A stretch of 64,000 nucleotides of DNA from Rostratula benghalensis (GCA_013399305.1 VXAI01000089.1:87086-151085); one strand, 5' to 3'. Positions 37,967 to 50,586 are shown, counted from the first letter of the stretch. Translations and numbers: made by a program. The notes: generated from the letters alone by a model not told the origin.

Positions 37967-38004
37967 GATGAAAGAGGAAAGCAAAGATGAAAGAGGAAAG
38001 CAAT
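37967..38004 (+). repeat. Tandem duplication, 2 x 19 bp
   Basis: GATGAAAGAGGAAAGCAAA at 37,967-37,985 is repeated immediately at 37,986-38,004 with only the last base changed (18 of 19 identical). It is a recent slippage-type duplication in otherwise unique DNA. Confidence 0.95.
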
Positions 38005-40190
38005 TACTAGGATCTTTCTGGTGAGTCAGGAGATCATGGAAGGCAGCGGAACCCTGTGCAGGATCATTTTTCAGAACCAGGTGGATCCATGCATTGCTGA
38101 AGTGCTTTCTCAGGAGATCCTGCAACAGACATGTGCCTGCAGATTTTAAGTCCAGTTTTGTTCATAAATTGCCTCTTCATTGATTTTTGACTTGCTACCT
38201 AAAACCATTCACAAAACTAGTTAGTTTCTAGGCTGAAATAAAAGATAATAAATTATGAGATGGTTGTTTCTAAAACAGTTTTAAAAATCTTTCTAACTTT
38301 TAAGAGTTCTGTTGGTTTTTTGTTTTTTTTTTTTCCATTCAAGCAGATGAGATTTTGCAGTTTTAAGATATTTAGTTTGACTTTGTACTAGAAAGAAGTA
38401 GAAGAGGAGGTAAGTGCGAACATAAACCTATTTCACCCGTGTGCCTGGAGACCTGTGAGCTAGCTACGAGCAGGCAACATGCAGTTGAAATCAATGTCCA
38501 AAGTCCGCTTACTGATTGAGTAGGGTACTCAATTACTGATTGAAGTGAGTGACCTTGAGTTTTCCCCTAAAGCACCCAAATAAGGACTAGTAAGGCGGTC
38601 ACATCTGTCTTCATGCTCAGGGAAGCAACTGACAATTTTTTCCCTCTTAGACCAAAGATCTTCCACTGAGACTGTGATAAATGACTATTGCTTGTAGACA
38701 CTTCAAAAGTGAAATCTAAGAGATCTGTCTTGGCCTGAGGCCTAAGCTGTATTTTAGTAAATTGAAAATTGCAGACTGATTTTTATTACTAGTTACCTTA
38801 GTTGCATCATTTCTTAAAAGCTTGATGAAGTTTGGCTTCATAAAGTAAGACTGGCTTCTCCCTGAGTTGCAGCAGTTCCTGGAATACAGGTTTACGTAAA
38901 TTCACTGAAGCAGTGGTTTAGTGTTTTATGTTACTAATAGCTTTTGTTTTATGGTATCATTGAGAGGAGGGAAAAACAGTTTAGAAAAAAACTAAGGAAC
39001 CCATTTTACCCCCATGACCTGAACCTTCATTCTTTTCTCTCATGCCAGACCAAACTCTCTTGCAGCCTTGGAAATGTTTGTTTAAGTGTTTTCCTGCCAT
39101 TATTTTTCATTGTTGCATACTTCTGCACTTGTGTAAGGAGAACTTAGTGACAGATGAAGCAGAAACAACAATAAATAAATTGCATGTCAAAGTTTTCCAG
39201 GGGGAAGAAAAGTGCCAACAAGGGAGGTAAGCTTTAGGGATGAGTGAAAAAAAAATCAATTAAAATTGAAATACAGCTACATTAATGCATATAAAATAAT
39301 TTGGAAACACTTTTTTTTTTAAGAAAACAATGTTAGATAGCTTTGAATTATATGACAAACATCCTTCTGTTCACAGCAGAAGCTCTTAACTCCTGAAGAT
39401 CAGGAGAGATTTCTGCAGCATAATTCCTTGAGAAGGACAAATCAATTTTAATGTAATTATTTATAAAACACTGTCATTTTGGGTTGTTTTCTTCAGAATT
39501 CCGATATTTTCATATTTCTTAATATCTGAAACTGTTTGTTTTAACCATGAAAAAAGGGTGAAATGTCCACTCTGTGTTAAAAATTTGAAGGTGAAAATAT
39601 ACCCTTCCCAATATCAATGCTGCTTTCTTCCATTGATTTTATGTTTTATTCAAGATGTAGATTTTTTCTATTTTTCTGATCCCAGTTGTCTGTAACTGAG
39701 CACACATTGCAGGATGTTTCATGTAATAGAAAATTTATATATGAAAGATATCCACCTCTCACCTTTTTCCCTCAGAGGAAATTCAAGGGAGGCTCAATTA
39801 CTTTGTTAGCAACGCACAGTGAATACTAATAGTGTTCACTGTTGACCACAGCCCCCTTTTTTGCAAGTTAATTTGAATACTTCAAGTTTCGCTTCTTTTA
39901 GAAATTACCCAGCTGTAATAACTAAAGGTTTCAAACCTCACTGCAGATTGAACAACTTAAGGGTCATTGTGTTGACAGTAACAGTGAAACAGAAGGATGT
40001 ACCAATGGTTAAAGGAATGGGCAAGATTGTGGGAAATATAAATTCCATTCTTTTTCTCCCCAAAACTTTCTCTGTAGTCTATCACAAGTCATTTTAGCAC
40101 CTTGTATAAATGTACCCAGTTCTGAAATATAATTTTGCCTTTGCAGCCCCTATGTGTATTGTGGCAGTAATTTGACTTACACAAGTAACC

Positions 40191-40206
40191 AAAAAAAAAA
40201 AAAAAA
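40191..40206 (+). repeat. Poly(A) tract, 16 bases
   Basis: Uninterrupted A run. Confidence 0.95.
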
Positions 40207-40322
40207 GTACCTTAAGACAAGTTAGTTACATACCATCTGTAAGGTCATGTATAGGTGACATAATTTTTGGACCCTAATCTCATAACTACACCCATATGAG
40301 CAAACCCGTTTTTCTTTTTTGC

Positions 40323-40344
40323 TTGTTTGTTTGTTTGTTTTTGT
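40323..40344 (+). repeat. (TTTG)n microsatellite
   Basis: Four to five TTTG/GTTT units following a T-rich stretch. Confidence 0.88.
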
Positions 40345-42689
40345 TATTTACCTTTAAAGCAGCTACTTAGAAGCTTGAGGCTCCCTTCACACTGTTTCAG
40401 ACTCAGAATTGGGACCACCAACATACTTTTTTTCTTATGAAAGCAAGTCAAACAAAAAAGTAAATCATGGACTAAATTACATGAACTGAGAAAATAATTT
40501 TTGGTAGTGTAACAGTGAAGAGTAATGCAGAAGGCCAGCCAATAACACAATTAACAGCAAGACAGGACCAAGAAAAATCATGCTAGTGATGGAAAGAAGG
40601 TAGTAGTGGTGAATAGCTTTACCTTAGATGAAAGGATGGGGTGAAGTATAGTGCAGGAAGATGAATGCAGAAACCTCAGTGCGCTGGATGGAATAGCACA
40701 AAGAAATGAAAACAGTTGTTGTCTATGCTCTGGTTGACTGGGCAAACCCAGATTTCACAGTGGCTGTTCTCTCAAGATTAACGTTTTCCTGAAATGACAG
40801 TAAGAGAGCTAATCCTATAATTTTTCCCCTAAGTGAAGCCTGGATGCAAATATGGAAAAAAATAATGGCTTAAGAAAAAGTTCACTTTACTGTATAATGA
40901 GGCATATACATATATACACGCATACAGCTCTGCATTTTATGTGGACATAATTACTGAGTTTGAATCTTGTTCCAACATGCAGGCCATTTGCTGAAATGAA
41001 ACACCTAGGAGAAATGCTGTAATTCACTTCATTGCTTAACTTTTGTTATATTTCGGGGGGTTGGCAGCCACCTTCCTATCTGAGGCTGGAGCCTGCAGAG
41101 CAGACTAAAGAGATACTTAACCTCTTAAATCATGTCTCTTATTTTCCGTTATCTTACAATTCTACAATTTCTTGGCAAAAGAATCAGGAGGTTAACAAGA
41201 AAAGTTCTTGTTTGTAAATTGTACTTGTGTTTATTGTGGCGACAATAACAGCCTTTAAAGGCAGGTTCACAAATAAGATTCTGATCTGCCTAAGCATATC
41301 GTCTTGTTCAGTCAGTTCCAAGATCTTTCAACACATGGCACAATTTGTACATTTCAGATTCAGTTTTCAGTGTCATTCATTAAATGCTGTGTCTTAAAGA
41401 ATTACCAAGTTCAGAAGATCCTTGCATTTGACTTAAAACTCAAGCTTCCAGTTTCTCATTAAACCAGTAGGACTTACCCCCATTTTCAGTTTCTGTTCTT
41501 CTTAGGTCCATATAGGTCCATAGATTCAGGTTATAATGACAAGAGTTCACACACATATAAAAGAAATAGCTGAAGGAGTAGAAATACTTTCCCATTGAAA
41601 ATGTGATCCCTCAAAAGTATTGTAAAAATGATAAAGTTGCCTTAAAGGTAGCCACCTTTTTTAGTATACACAGACCTGACACAATTCTCTCAAATATATA
41701 TATGTATTTCCCCTAAAAGCTGAATTTGCCAAAATTTTCACTTATGCTTGCCTGGATTTAAATCCGTTTCAGAATAGAAGACTGAAGTAATAGCAACTGT
41801 ACAACTAACTTGAAATTGTATTTCCTTCTGGAAAGCTAACAGTTTTAAGGCAGATAATATGTTTATATCCAGGGAAAAGTAATGGATTTGCTTAAACTAA
41901 CTTTTCAGTTCACTCTCAAAACTCAACAGTCATTCTAATTTTTTAGGGTCTACACAGTAGAGGCTATTATGTACCTCAGAATTAATAATGAAAGGAAACT
42001 TTCCTTACATCTTCAGACAGAGTAACTGATGGAATTAAAAATGTTTTGCTTCATTATTGAAAGATTAATTTATTTTTCACAGTACACATAATAACTGGGA
42101 AACCAAACAGCTGGAAGCTATGCCATGTGTATATGTTACACTCCATACATTATTACTACCATTTCTGTTAACAAAATGCATTTTTTAACTAAATCCTTCT
42201 TCTCAAAGTGGTGTTTCTTTAAGTCTTTGACACAATGTGGTCAATGTTTTGCCAGCAAACTTCATAATGTAATCAGATTCTGAGGTTTTGGGAGATGGTG
42301 TCTGAAGAGTGTTTTTTTTTTCTTTTATAATGTTGACCCAAATTATTCACTTTTTAATTGATCTTATAATTTTTTCTACATACTCAAAAGCCTCACCGTA
42401 CTTTGTCATAAATTATACAGTAAGATGCTATATACCTAAAATTGCCCTGCAGTGTACCTCAGGAAATAAATTGTATACAATGTTTCCCTTTAATATTCTA
42501 ATTATATCATTTTAGAGGGGAAGAATATACACATTTTTCAACTATTTGTGCAGTAAGTAACTGCTACTACTTTTAGGTGGAGGAAACAATGCTCATTTCC
42601 AGTAAGTAAATAAGAAGACTAAGAGGGTTTGCATTCAATTTGGATATCTACCTAGGTATGAAAAACTTGTCTAGAAATCCAGCAATAGT

Positions 42690-42930
42690 AGAATGATAGA
42701 ATCATAGAACATCTCAGGTTGGAAAGGATCTCAAAAGATCATCTGGTCCAAACTTTTATGGGAAAAGGATCCGAGATGAGATTTTCTAGCTTCCTGTCCA
42801 ATCAGGTCTTGAAAATCTCCAGTGACAGGGGCTCTACCATGTCCCTGGAGAGGTTGTTCCAGTGACAGATTGTTCTCACTGTAAAAAGTGAGAAGTTTCT
42901 ATCAAGTTTATGTAATAGTTTACTGTTTGC
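42690..42930 (-). mobile_element. CR1 LINE 3'-end fragment
   Basis: The left edge 'AGAATGATAGAATCATAGAA' is a CR1 tail on the minus strand, followed by 'CTCAGGTTGGAAAGGATCTC', 'AAGATCATCTGGTCCAAAC', 'GAAAATCTCCAGTGACAGGG' and 'GAGAGGTTGTTCCAGTGACA', all in CR1 3' UTR order. It fades after 'TTGTTCTCACTGTAAAAAGT'. About 240 bp, 5'-truncated, non-coding. Confidence 0.9.
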
Positions 42931-45900
42931 TGTGAGGTCCTGCCTGCCTAAAATCAAGCTAAACAGAATTCAAGCTGCTGCTTACATAGAGTGAACATAA
43001 CCATTAATATAGTTACTGCCCAGGAGGCATTGTTCTGATAAACAACCTCTTACCTGTATTAACAATCAGCTCTCAAGTCTGTAATTCAAATAGAGGAGAC
43101 AGAATTTTTTAGCAACCTCTGAGAATAAAGAAGTGGAGGATTGGTCAGTTGTTTGCCTATATTGGTCTAATAATTTCTTTAAAATCTAAATAAAGCAACA
43201 TTCATCATCAATGGCACATTTTAGGAATAGGCAAGTAATGCTTCAGTGGTCATATATTTCAGCTAGAAAGCTCCATCAGGACTTCAGAGAAATGGTGAGA
43301 GATGGAAAATGCTCTGAGATAATAGATACCTACTCATTCCTTCTCCACAGCCTGTTTTCCATGAATTATCTTGTTTCTCTCTGCTAGCTTTCAAAGACAG
43401 TGCTCCAGACTACCCAAGCAGGCAATACTGCAGAGAACAACTACACTGAAGGAAGCCACCAGACACCATTCAAAGAATGAGGAGAGATGGGAGAGAAACT
43501 GCTTCAAATGGTGGAGGGGATCAAAGGTCTGGAAGTGTACAATGGAAGAGGCTCTAACTTTATTTTGCAGGGAAAGAGATATCTGAACTACTAACTACAA
43601 TATTTAGATTGTAGACAGTGGAAAAATTACATTTTGCCATGTATGAGATTATGATTTATAATTAATTTATTTTTAGTGACTTGTCTTCTTTCCTCAAGAG
43701 TTGACAATGCCCTCAGTAATGCCTTTTAAGAAGTAGTAATCCATGGGAAGAAGCCTGGAGGTGGTTCGAGCACCCAGATCTTTTTATTTCATTTCAGCTT
43801 ACATTATTTGCTATTTTTACATATGTCTGTTTCACCATGTGCTGCTAAACTTACAACCTTGTTGGTCACTGTCAACCTTTTTCTACTAAATGATTAAATT
43901 CCGACCTACTGACCTAAATAACCAGCCACAGCATGTTTGCTTGAAAACTGCCAGTCTGGTATGACCACAGCTCATTAAGACTACCATATTCACATTTTCT
44001 TCCTCAGCTCATCAGCAAGAGAATAAAACAGCACAGTTCATTAAATAAACATGAAGAAAAAGATCAACCCCTTGTATCATGATCTAAGGCTTACAATATT
44101 TTACATGGTTCACATTCAGGTAAAGTACAAGCTAAATTCTGAAAACAGTAAATGCCAAAATAACAGCTGTTTTCATGCTGTTTGCCTACAGCTATCTGTT
44201 GGGAGAACCCAAGGAGGAACCTAAACAATGGCTGTGGGGTGAAACCTGAGCTAGATAATACAAATAATTGCAAATCCCAGACCCTGAGTTAAATGAGAAG
44301 TCCACTCTTTGGGAATATCTTTAGAATGTTAAAAAATAAATAAATATGTTTTCAGTATGTAAGGATTCTGGTAATAGTATTTACAGACTCAGTGGCAAAG
44401 GTTTTTCCTTCTATTTTTTTTTTTTTTAAACTAGCTCTCCTAGTCCTCTCCTATTCTAGTGCAAGGGACTGTGCCTGTGCTTAAGAATTTCTGCATAAAA
44501 CTGAGAGGTGAACACTATTTGTTCAGTGACTCAATCATTATGTAACAAGTTCATATACTTTTGCTAGTTTCCACATTCTTACTTTAGTTTAGTTACAGAA
44601 TTACCCTATGCATTTTCACCTCATTGTACAATCAAGGACATTGCGTGGAAGATCTGTGCATGGGATTGGTATGGTTATATTAAAAAAGTACTTAATTCAA
44701 CATTGACAACTTCACCACATGAGGTCAAGAAGTGCTGACACAATATCCCCACAGGGCTTTTGGAAATAAAAAAGGTGAAGACAAGAGAATGGAAACAGTA
44801 TGTAAGACAGACGGACTGAACAAAAAGAACAAGAGACTGTTTTGTAGAAGTGATTTCCAGGGTTTGAACAATTAATGCACATCTAACTAAAATCCAATTG
44901 TTCTTAACCATGATCTTTAAAGCATTTCTGCTTCTCACAAAAAGTTACACAGAATATTTTTGTTTTCTGTTTTATAATCCATTAAATCAAAACCACATGA
45001 ATGAGGTTTATGCAATGACATATGGAAGTCATTAATGCAGCTTTAGTTCTCGACTAAGTACCCAATCCTGTACTCCTTAAGAAAAACTCTTACTGAAGTC
45101 ACTGTGAGTTTTTCTTGCATAAAAGGAAAAAAAAAACCCTGAGTACTAAATGTAATGATCTGTAGGCTACTAAAATTGCCCAGTGACCCCTAAGTCAGTC
45201 CGTTTTAATAACAGACACTTGTTTTTTGGAGGATATAAATTCTTGCTATACAGTGAGTGAGTGTTTTCTGTTCAATCGGGAACCAATTTGGCTTCCACAA
45301 AGCCAAATGTAAAATTCTTACTGACCTCTACAGCAAGCATGATTAAGACCTTTATATAGTTCCATTATAAGAAAACTTCTGTCTCAACAGTCTGTCACCT
45401 TCTCAATTAGCTGTAGATATGAGTGGACTGATGTATCAGTGTCAGTCACACATTTCTTGACAAAGAGAGTGCAGAAAATCTTACCTGAAAATTGTAAAAA
45501 TCAGAGACTATCAAGCCCCTATATATAGTCTACAGGAAGGCTCCTATTAGCCTTTTAAGGAGATAAGCAAACAATAATAATCAGACACTTTCTTTATTTC
45601 AGATAAAAAATTCTTCAAAGTACTATTTAACCTGACCTCAACTCAATCACAACTCATTGGAAATCAATGGCAAAAGAAACCACTCACAGCAGTAAATGGG
45701 AGTGGATTCAGAAATATTTTTGCCTTTGTTAAGTCAAACTTGTTGATAAGAAATTTTATTATCATTCTAAGTAAAGACAGAAAAGTTATCACATGAAGTC
45801 TCAGAATTAGCATATTCTGTATCAAATTCTGCTCACAGACTGATTTTTTACATTTGCCTATTATTCTTCCACAAACAGGTCACCTTGCTGATTTCTTCTA

Positions 45901-46350
45901 GCCAATACACATTTGACACTGGAAAATAAAGATAGAAACTGAAGAATGGAAATAATTTTCAGTAAAAAAGGATTAAAGAGATATATGAGATATCCTGACC
46001 TTCATGTATTTTCTGCTCAGCTGAACAACTGCATCTCTGTATTTGCGACATAAAACTGTATATTTGTGACAGTATATGTGAAAAATACAAATGCATATAG
46101 ACTTACATGGTCTCTATAGCCCATTAGAGTATTTAAACATGTTCATTTTAAAAGATAAAATCTGTGCTTAGAAATTTGAAAGGAGCATTGAGATAACACT
46201 GTGTTGCAGTAGAAAGTTTAGTTCTTTAGTATTTTTCTTGGAACTTCCTGACAATTCAAATCTCTGCATTCATTACCAGTTGTCTAGTACTTTGGAAATT
46301 CATTGCAAGGTTTGATAGAAAGCAGGAGATTAAAAGAGAGGCATAAAAAT
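42931..46350. other. AT-rich single-copy DNA, no gene seen
   Basis: No repeat body, exon or RNA gene recognised apart from a 14-base T run at 44,414-44,427. A 71-codon frame at 43,371-43,586 is purine-rich and shows no known domain. Confidence 0.5.
44414..44427 (+). repeat. Poly(T) tract, 14 bases
   Basis: Uninterrupted T run. Confidence 0.9.
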
Positions 46351-46511
46351 GAAAGGAGAAAGAGAAGAGAGGGAGAGGAGAGGAGAGGAGAGGAGAGGAG
46401 AGGAGAGGAGAGGAGAGGAGAGGAGAGGAGAGGAGAGGAGAGGAGAGGAGAGGAGAGGAGAGGAGAGGAGAGGAGAGGAGAGGAGAGGAGAGGAGAGGAG
46501 AGGAGAGGAGA
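46351..46511 (+). repeat. 161-bp homopurine tract with (AGGAG)27 pentanucleotide repeat
   Basis: Every base from 46,351 to 46,511 is A or G. Positions 46,376-46,510 are 27 perfect AGGAG units, preceded by one imperfect unit (GGGAG) and a non-repetitive GAAAGGAGAAAG-type lead. Since 5 x 3 = 15, frames stay open through it on both strands, giving Arg/Gly/Glu repeats one way and Ser/Pro/Leu repeats the other; these are artefacts, not proteins. Long pure homopurine mirror-type repeats can adopt triplex (H-DNA) structures and usually vary in length between individuals. The copy number in the assembly may be wrong. Confidence 0.98.
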
Positions 46512-47988
46512 TGAATAATGAACTATCATCTAAGGAAGACAATCAGGTAACTTACTGCATATCACTCCCACCGTAAGTGTGGCCAAAAGCAAGAAAATAA
46601 AAAAGAATGAGATTTCAATAGAATTTTAATATGTGATCTAGCTAGTAGTGAAAGAAAAGAGTTGGGGGTGGGGCATGGGTGAGCTATTACTTTAAGTGGA
46701 TTGTAATGAACAAAATTTGAAATAAACTCACCTATTTCAACTTATTTAAAGGAAAGTGATTTTGCATAATATACTGAGTAGATTCAATGATGAATTTCAG
46801 AATTCCATGGAGAATTACATTTTCTGTACTCACTAGTAGAGCAATACACCATAATCAAACATATTCAAATTTTATTTTCCTTGGAAATTTTATTATACTG
46901 TATTCCTCATAGTCATTTGTCTTGAAAATCATTCAATACAGTATTCTCTGATTTGTCTGCTTTTTTGCAAAAATCACATTATGTCTAGGCAGTACTTTGT
47001 ACAGTTCTGCAAACATGAATGAAACAGCACTCCTTCTAAAAGGCCATAAATGGCTGGTCTTCTCTTTGCCTTCCTCAAATACCTCTCAACTGTGAGAAGG
47101 CAAGACTGTTAAGCAGGAATCTTCAGAAATTTTCATGGTTAGCCTGACTGAAGGCTGTTCTTGACAGTGATACTTCTAGCTCAGGTCACCCGTTCTAATC
47201 TCCAAGCTCACAGAGCAGTTACTACCTACAGAATTTTTTTTCCTCATAATGAGATCAATACTTATAGTTTAGAATATTCTTAGAGTAAAGCAGGGAAAAA
47301 TATAAGTAGTTTTTTCCAGACTGAACAATGCTGAACAATATGCACCATTCATGGAAGAAAATAGTCTCATTTACGATATTAACGTCCACATATGTGTGAA
47401 GGACACAAATAGGTCATGAAGTCAATGACTAATCAAATTAAATCCTTTATTTTTTTCTGAACAGAAAAGGAAGAAGAAAGCTAATTTTGATCTTGTTTCC
47501 ACTTTTATCTTCATTCAGCTTTAACAAGCTTAGCTATATATTAACACACATTTCAAAATGAAAGTGCTAATTAGAGTTATGATATTTCTAGTCACTTTGA
47601 CAAAGCCACCAAATTCTTTACTATTCGAGAGTCAGATTTTAACATAATTCTATGCTGTTGTGATTACTTATTTACTTAGATTTGGACTACGCAGAAATCA
47701 CTGGATGGGAAAAGGCCAACTAAAACAATTTTCCAGCAACCTTTCCAAGTTAAATCAAAGGAAGTGTTCAGGCGACAAAGAGCTCTTTACTTTAGCAACC
47801 AGTGCTTAACTACCTTAGGGACTACTGACTGAGATTCCTGCTTCCTGGTAGGGTTCTTGTGGATTTTGGATCCATGTTTCTGAAAGGTGAAGAGGATGGT
47901 CAGTAATTACCATGTGGCTTTTTCAGGGATGAGGGCATGCAATATCTGTGGCTCCTATCCTCTTTTGACTGTAATGATAGGAAACTAA
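46512..47988. other. AT-rich single-copy DNA between two simple repeats
   Basis: No exon, RNA gene or transposon recognised. A perfect 10-bp tandem pair (CTGAACAATG/CTGAACAATA, nine bases shared) lies at 47,321-47,340. Confidence 0.5.
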
Positions 47989-48062
47989 CTTTCTTTCTTT
48001 TTCTTTTTTTTTTTCTTTCTTTCTTTCTTTCTTCCTTCCTTCCTTCCTTTCTTTCTTTCTTT
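47989..48062 (+). repeat. 74-bp homopyrimidine (TTTC/TTCC)n tract, truncated by gap
   Basis: All bases are C or T from 47,989 up to the first N at 48,063. Units go from TTTC through a T run, then (CTTT)n, (CCTT)n and back to (CTTT)n. The tract runs into the assembly gap, so its true length is unknown. Confidence 0.97.
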
Positions 48063-48233
48063 NNNNNNNNNNNNNNNNNNNNNNNNNNNNNNNNNNNNNN
48101 NNNNNNNNNNNNNNNNNNNNNNNNNNNNNNNNNNNNNNNNNNNNNNNNNNNNNNNNNNNNNNNNNNNNNNNNNNNNNNNNNNNNNNNNNNNNNNNNNNNN
48201 NNNNNNNNNNNNNNNNNNNNNNNNNNNNNNNNN
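48063..48233. other. Assembly gap, 171 N
   Basis: 171 unresolved bases. The left flank is the homopyrimidine tract and the right flank (AATTAACTTC) is unique, so the missing sequence is probably, at least in part, more of the same repeat. Frames that read through the gap are meaningless. Confidence 0.99.
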
Positions 48234-49061
48234 AATTAACTTCAATTAAATTATTATTAATATGTCAGTGGCATATAATAGATCGCATCTTATCTGCAAC
48301 AAAAGTGGTAGAAAACAAAAATGTTTATGACACTCTGTGGAAGTTATAGAGCTAGTATTTCCTCTATTTCAATTTTACTATGTGGTGAGAAACAGGAGGG
48401 GGCATCCTGTCCCAGTGGATAACATGGCAAAACCTCAGCTGACTGCATTGGTGCCAGAATTTTACCCAAGAAGTTCAATCAGAGGGACAAGGATTGCTGG
48501 ATGTATAGACTCCTTGTAACATTTCATACGAATATGCTATTGGACAAAGTTTACTTTTACTTTACTTAAGGTTTGCTAATACATTTGAACACTAACCTAT
48601 GTTGAATATGAATACAAAGTATAAAATAATATTATATCTACTCAGTTACTTTGTTTACTTCATACATTTAAAAACACTTCATGAAAAGTAGGTAACTATT
48701 ACCATTGAAAGAGAAGGTCTGGAGATCTTGAAATGGATGACCTGTTGTAGCTTTGGAATAGAAGCACACTTACTGTTTTTAAAAAAATGTGTGAGGTTCC
48801 TTACATGAGATGTTTCCTTGTACACCTAAAACTGCTCCATATGAACCTTGTCTCCACTTTCTGGAAAAAAAAAAAATTAAGTCCCATGATTGTTACCCAG
48901 AGGTAGCTGGAGAATCCTGGTCTGACACAACTGGAAGTCAAAACACCTCAGCAGGAGCTGGCCTACTCTTTAAGTCTGATTTATCTTTATCTTTATATAC
49001 ATATAAAAATAAATGTGTATGTATGTGTATATATTTATATAAACATACATGTTTATATGCA
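48234..49061. other. AT-rich DNA, no gene seen
   Basis: No exon, RNA gene or transposon recognised. It ends in a TATA/TGTA-rich stretch (48,995-49,060) next to a CR1 tail. Confidence 0.5.
48995..49060 (+). repeat. AT-rich alternating TATA/TGTA low-complexity tract
   Basis: Degenerate purine-pyrimidine alternation (ATATA, TGTATGTATGTG, ATATATTTATAT) immediately left of the CR1 tail at 49,062. Confidence 0.8.
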
Positions 49062-49106
49062 TATCACAGAATATCAGAGATTAGAAGGGACCTTGAAAGA
49101 TCATCT
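49062..49106 (-). mobile_element. CR1 LINE tail, about 45 bp
   Basis: 'ATCACAGAATATCAGAGATTA' followed by 'GAAGGGACCTTGAAAGATCA' is the reverse complement of the same 3' UTR type that ends the 20-kb CR1 ('GATC.TTCAAGGTCCCTTCCAAT'). Only the extreme 3' end inserted or survived; the DNA to the right (GTGTGTGAGTGTGC) is unrelated. Confidence 0.82.
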
Positions 49107-49401
49107 GTGTGTGAGTGTGCATGCTCCCAGAAGCCCTAAGAAGTTAAATTCTCTTTTCAATAATTCAGCAGGTTTTCTTGCATTTCCAGGACAAAGTCTC
49201 CAATAACAACTCTTTTGTGCTCTTTTATAGGCTTGACTACTGAGACAGAGTTTTCCTCTGCCCATTTAAGTAAAGGCCTAAAGAAGCTTACTACCCAGAT
49301 GGTGAATAAAGTTCATTGTATCCCATGCATAATCTTACTATTTCTAATTTTTGAATTAGTTTATATCCAGTGTCTTTCCTTTTTTCAACTTTTTCCTAAA
49401 A

Positions 49402-49418
49402 ATATATATATATATATA
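49402..49418 (+). repeat. (AT)8 microsatellite
   Basis: Perfect AT alternation, capable of cruciform extrusion. Confidence 0.92.
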
Positions 49419-49680
49419 CGGCTGAGTCACTGTCGCAGCAAATACTTTGCAATAGTAGCTTTTACAATAAACACAGGAAGCGTCCTATTTCTCAAAATTA
49501 AGACACAGTTTTTAATATGGTTTATTAGATTAAAAATTATACCAGATGAAGGGAGATCTCATGTCCTATGTGTTCACAAAGATACGTGGTGAATATTCTA
49601 AGACGCAATCAGAGACAGTTGCTATATTTCATATGAGAAATTCTGTAGAATTACTGTGGACAAATGTCATAGGAATAGTC

Positions 49681-49712
49681 ATATATATATATATACATAT
49701 ATGTATATATAC
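49681..49712 (+). repeat. (AT)n/(ATAC) microsatellite, imperfect
   Basis: ATATATATATATATACATATATGTATATATAC-type alternation of 32 bases, partly self-complementary. Confidence 0.9.
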
Positions 49713-50586
49713 AGAACTATAAAGTAGTTGTCATGGCTATTGGAATGCATGACACGCCCATGAAAGGATGTATCGACCCATAAACAAATATTTCCAGATC
49801 TCATAAAGTTAGCTGAGTGCATGTTTCCAGCTCAACTAGTGGCATGTCATCATGGTAGCTTACCCAAGAAAAATGAGTTCCTGCCTAAGTCTCAGTGTCA
49901 TACAAAAGCTATTTAGAGACTGTAAAAAGAAATGCTCTAGCTGATAGTTGTATATGATACACAGAAGTCAAGAACTGACAGAAAAATTTGAATATTTTCA
50001 GCAAATGCAAAAATATGCTTAAACTCATTCTTCAGTATCCTGAGTATAAGCGTCTGCTCTACCAATGAATCTACATAGATTATGGCAGACAGTTTACGAG
50101 ACATATGTTTTAAATTGCTTTCAATACTTACTGTAAATGACTGGAATTATTCTGTATGAATTAAATGTAATGTAACGCAGATGTTGGATGTGTTAAAATT
50201 AGTGTTTTAGGGACAGCAGTTTCTGAATACATTCTGTCAATCAATGTAATTCACGCTCATGAGTTTCTGCTGCTTGTCAAAAGAAATGACATCCAATTTA
50301 ACACCAGTGTCCAGCAAGAGATAGTTTAATGTAAAGATTCCTTAAAAAATTAAAATGTAGCTGGTCAACACTTTTTTTTCACCTAACCAAAGTCTTATTT
50401 GAAAAGATACAAAGTTTAGGCATAAAAACTCTCCTTTTTCAACACAACCGACTTAAAATATCTTGTCTGTCAGAATTGTTTTGTTTTTTGAACTTAATCA
50501 GTTCAACATGTTCTTAGCAGCCCTCTGCCCTATGAGACATGTAATTCAAGGTACCGTTCTTTTTCCTCAGCCCAGATACATTGAAG

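Larger units (their letters stand above)
31296..42689. other. 11.4-kb repeat-poor AT-rich DNA, no gene seen
   Basis: No exon, RNA gene or transposon recognised. It includes a purine-rich GAAA/GGAA tract (32,643-32,716), a short CT-rich tract (33,289-33,308), A runs at 35,745-35,760 and 40,191-40,206, a (TTTG)n tract at 40,323-40,344, a 19-bp tandem duplication at 37,967-38,004 and a small CpG cluster at 34,435-34,530. The 113-codon minus-strand frame at 36,210-36,551 has no recognisable domain. Confidence 0.5.
49107..50586. other. AT-rich DNA, no gene seen
   Basis: Contains two dinucleotide AT repeats (49,402-49,418 and 49,681-49,712). A 125-codon open frame at 49,215-49,592 runs through the first AT repeat and has no recognisable domain. 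Confidence 0.5.

Noticed and set aside
43755..43775. GGTTCGAGC resembling a tRNA T-loop or Pol III B box
   Set aside because: No acceptor stem, D-arm or anticodon arm could be placed around it.
46284..46576. Open frames of 70-81 codons on both strands with Arg-Gly-Glu or Ser-Pro-Leu repeats
   Set aside because: They are produced by the AGGAG pentanucleotide repeat, which stays open in many frames. Low-complexity artefact.
47937..48245. Open frames of 86-100 codons across 48.0-48.2 kb
   Set aside because: Most of their length is the run of N, and the rest is the homopyrimidine tract.
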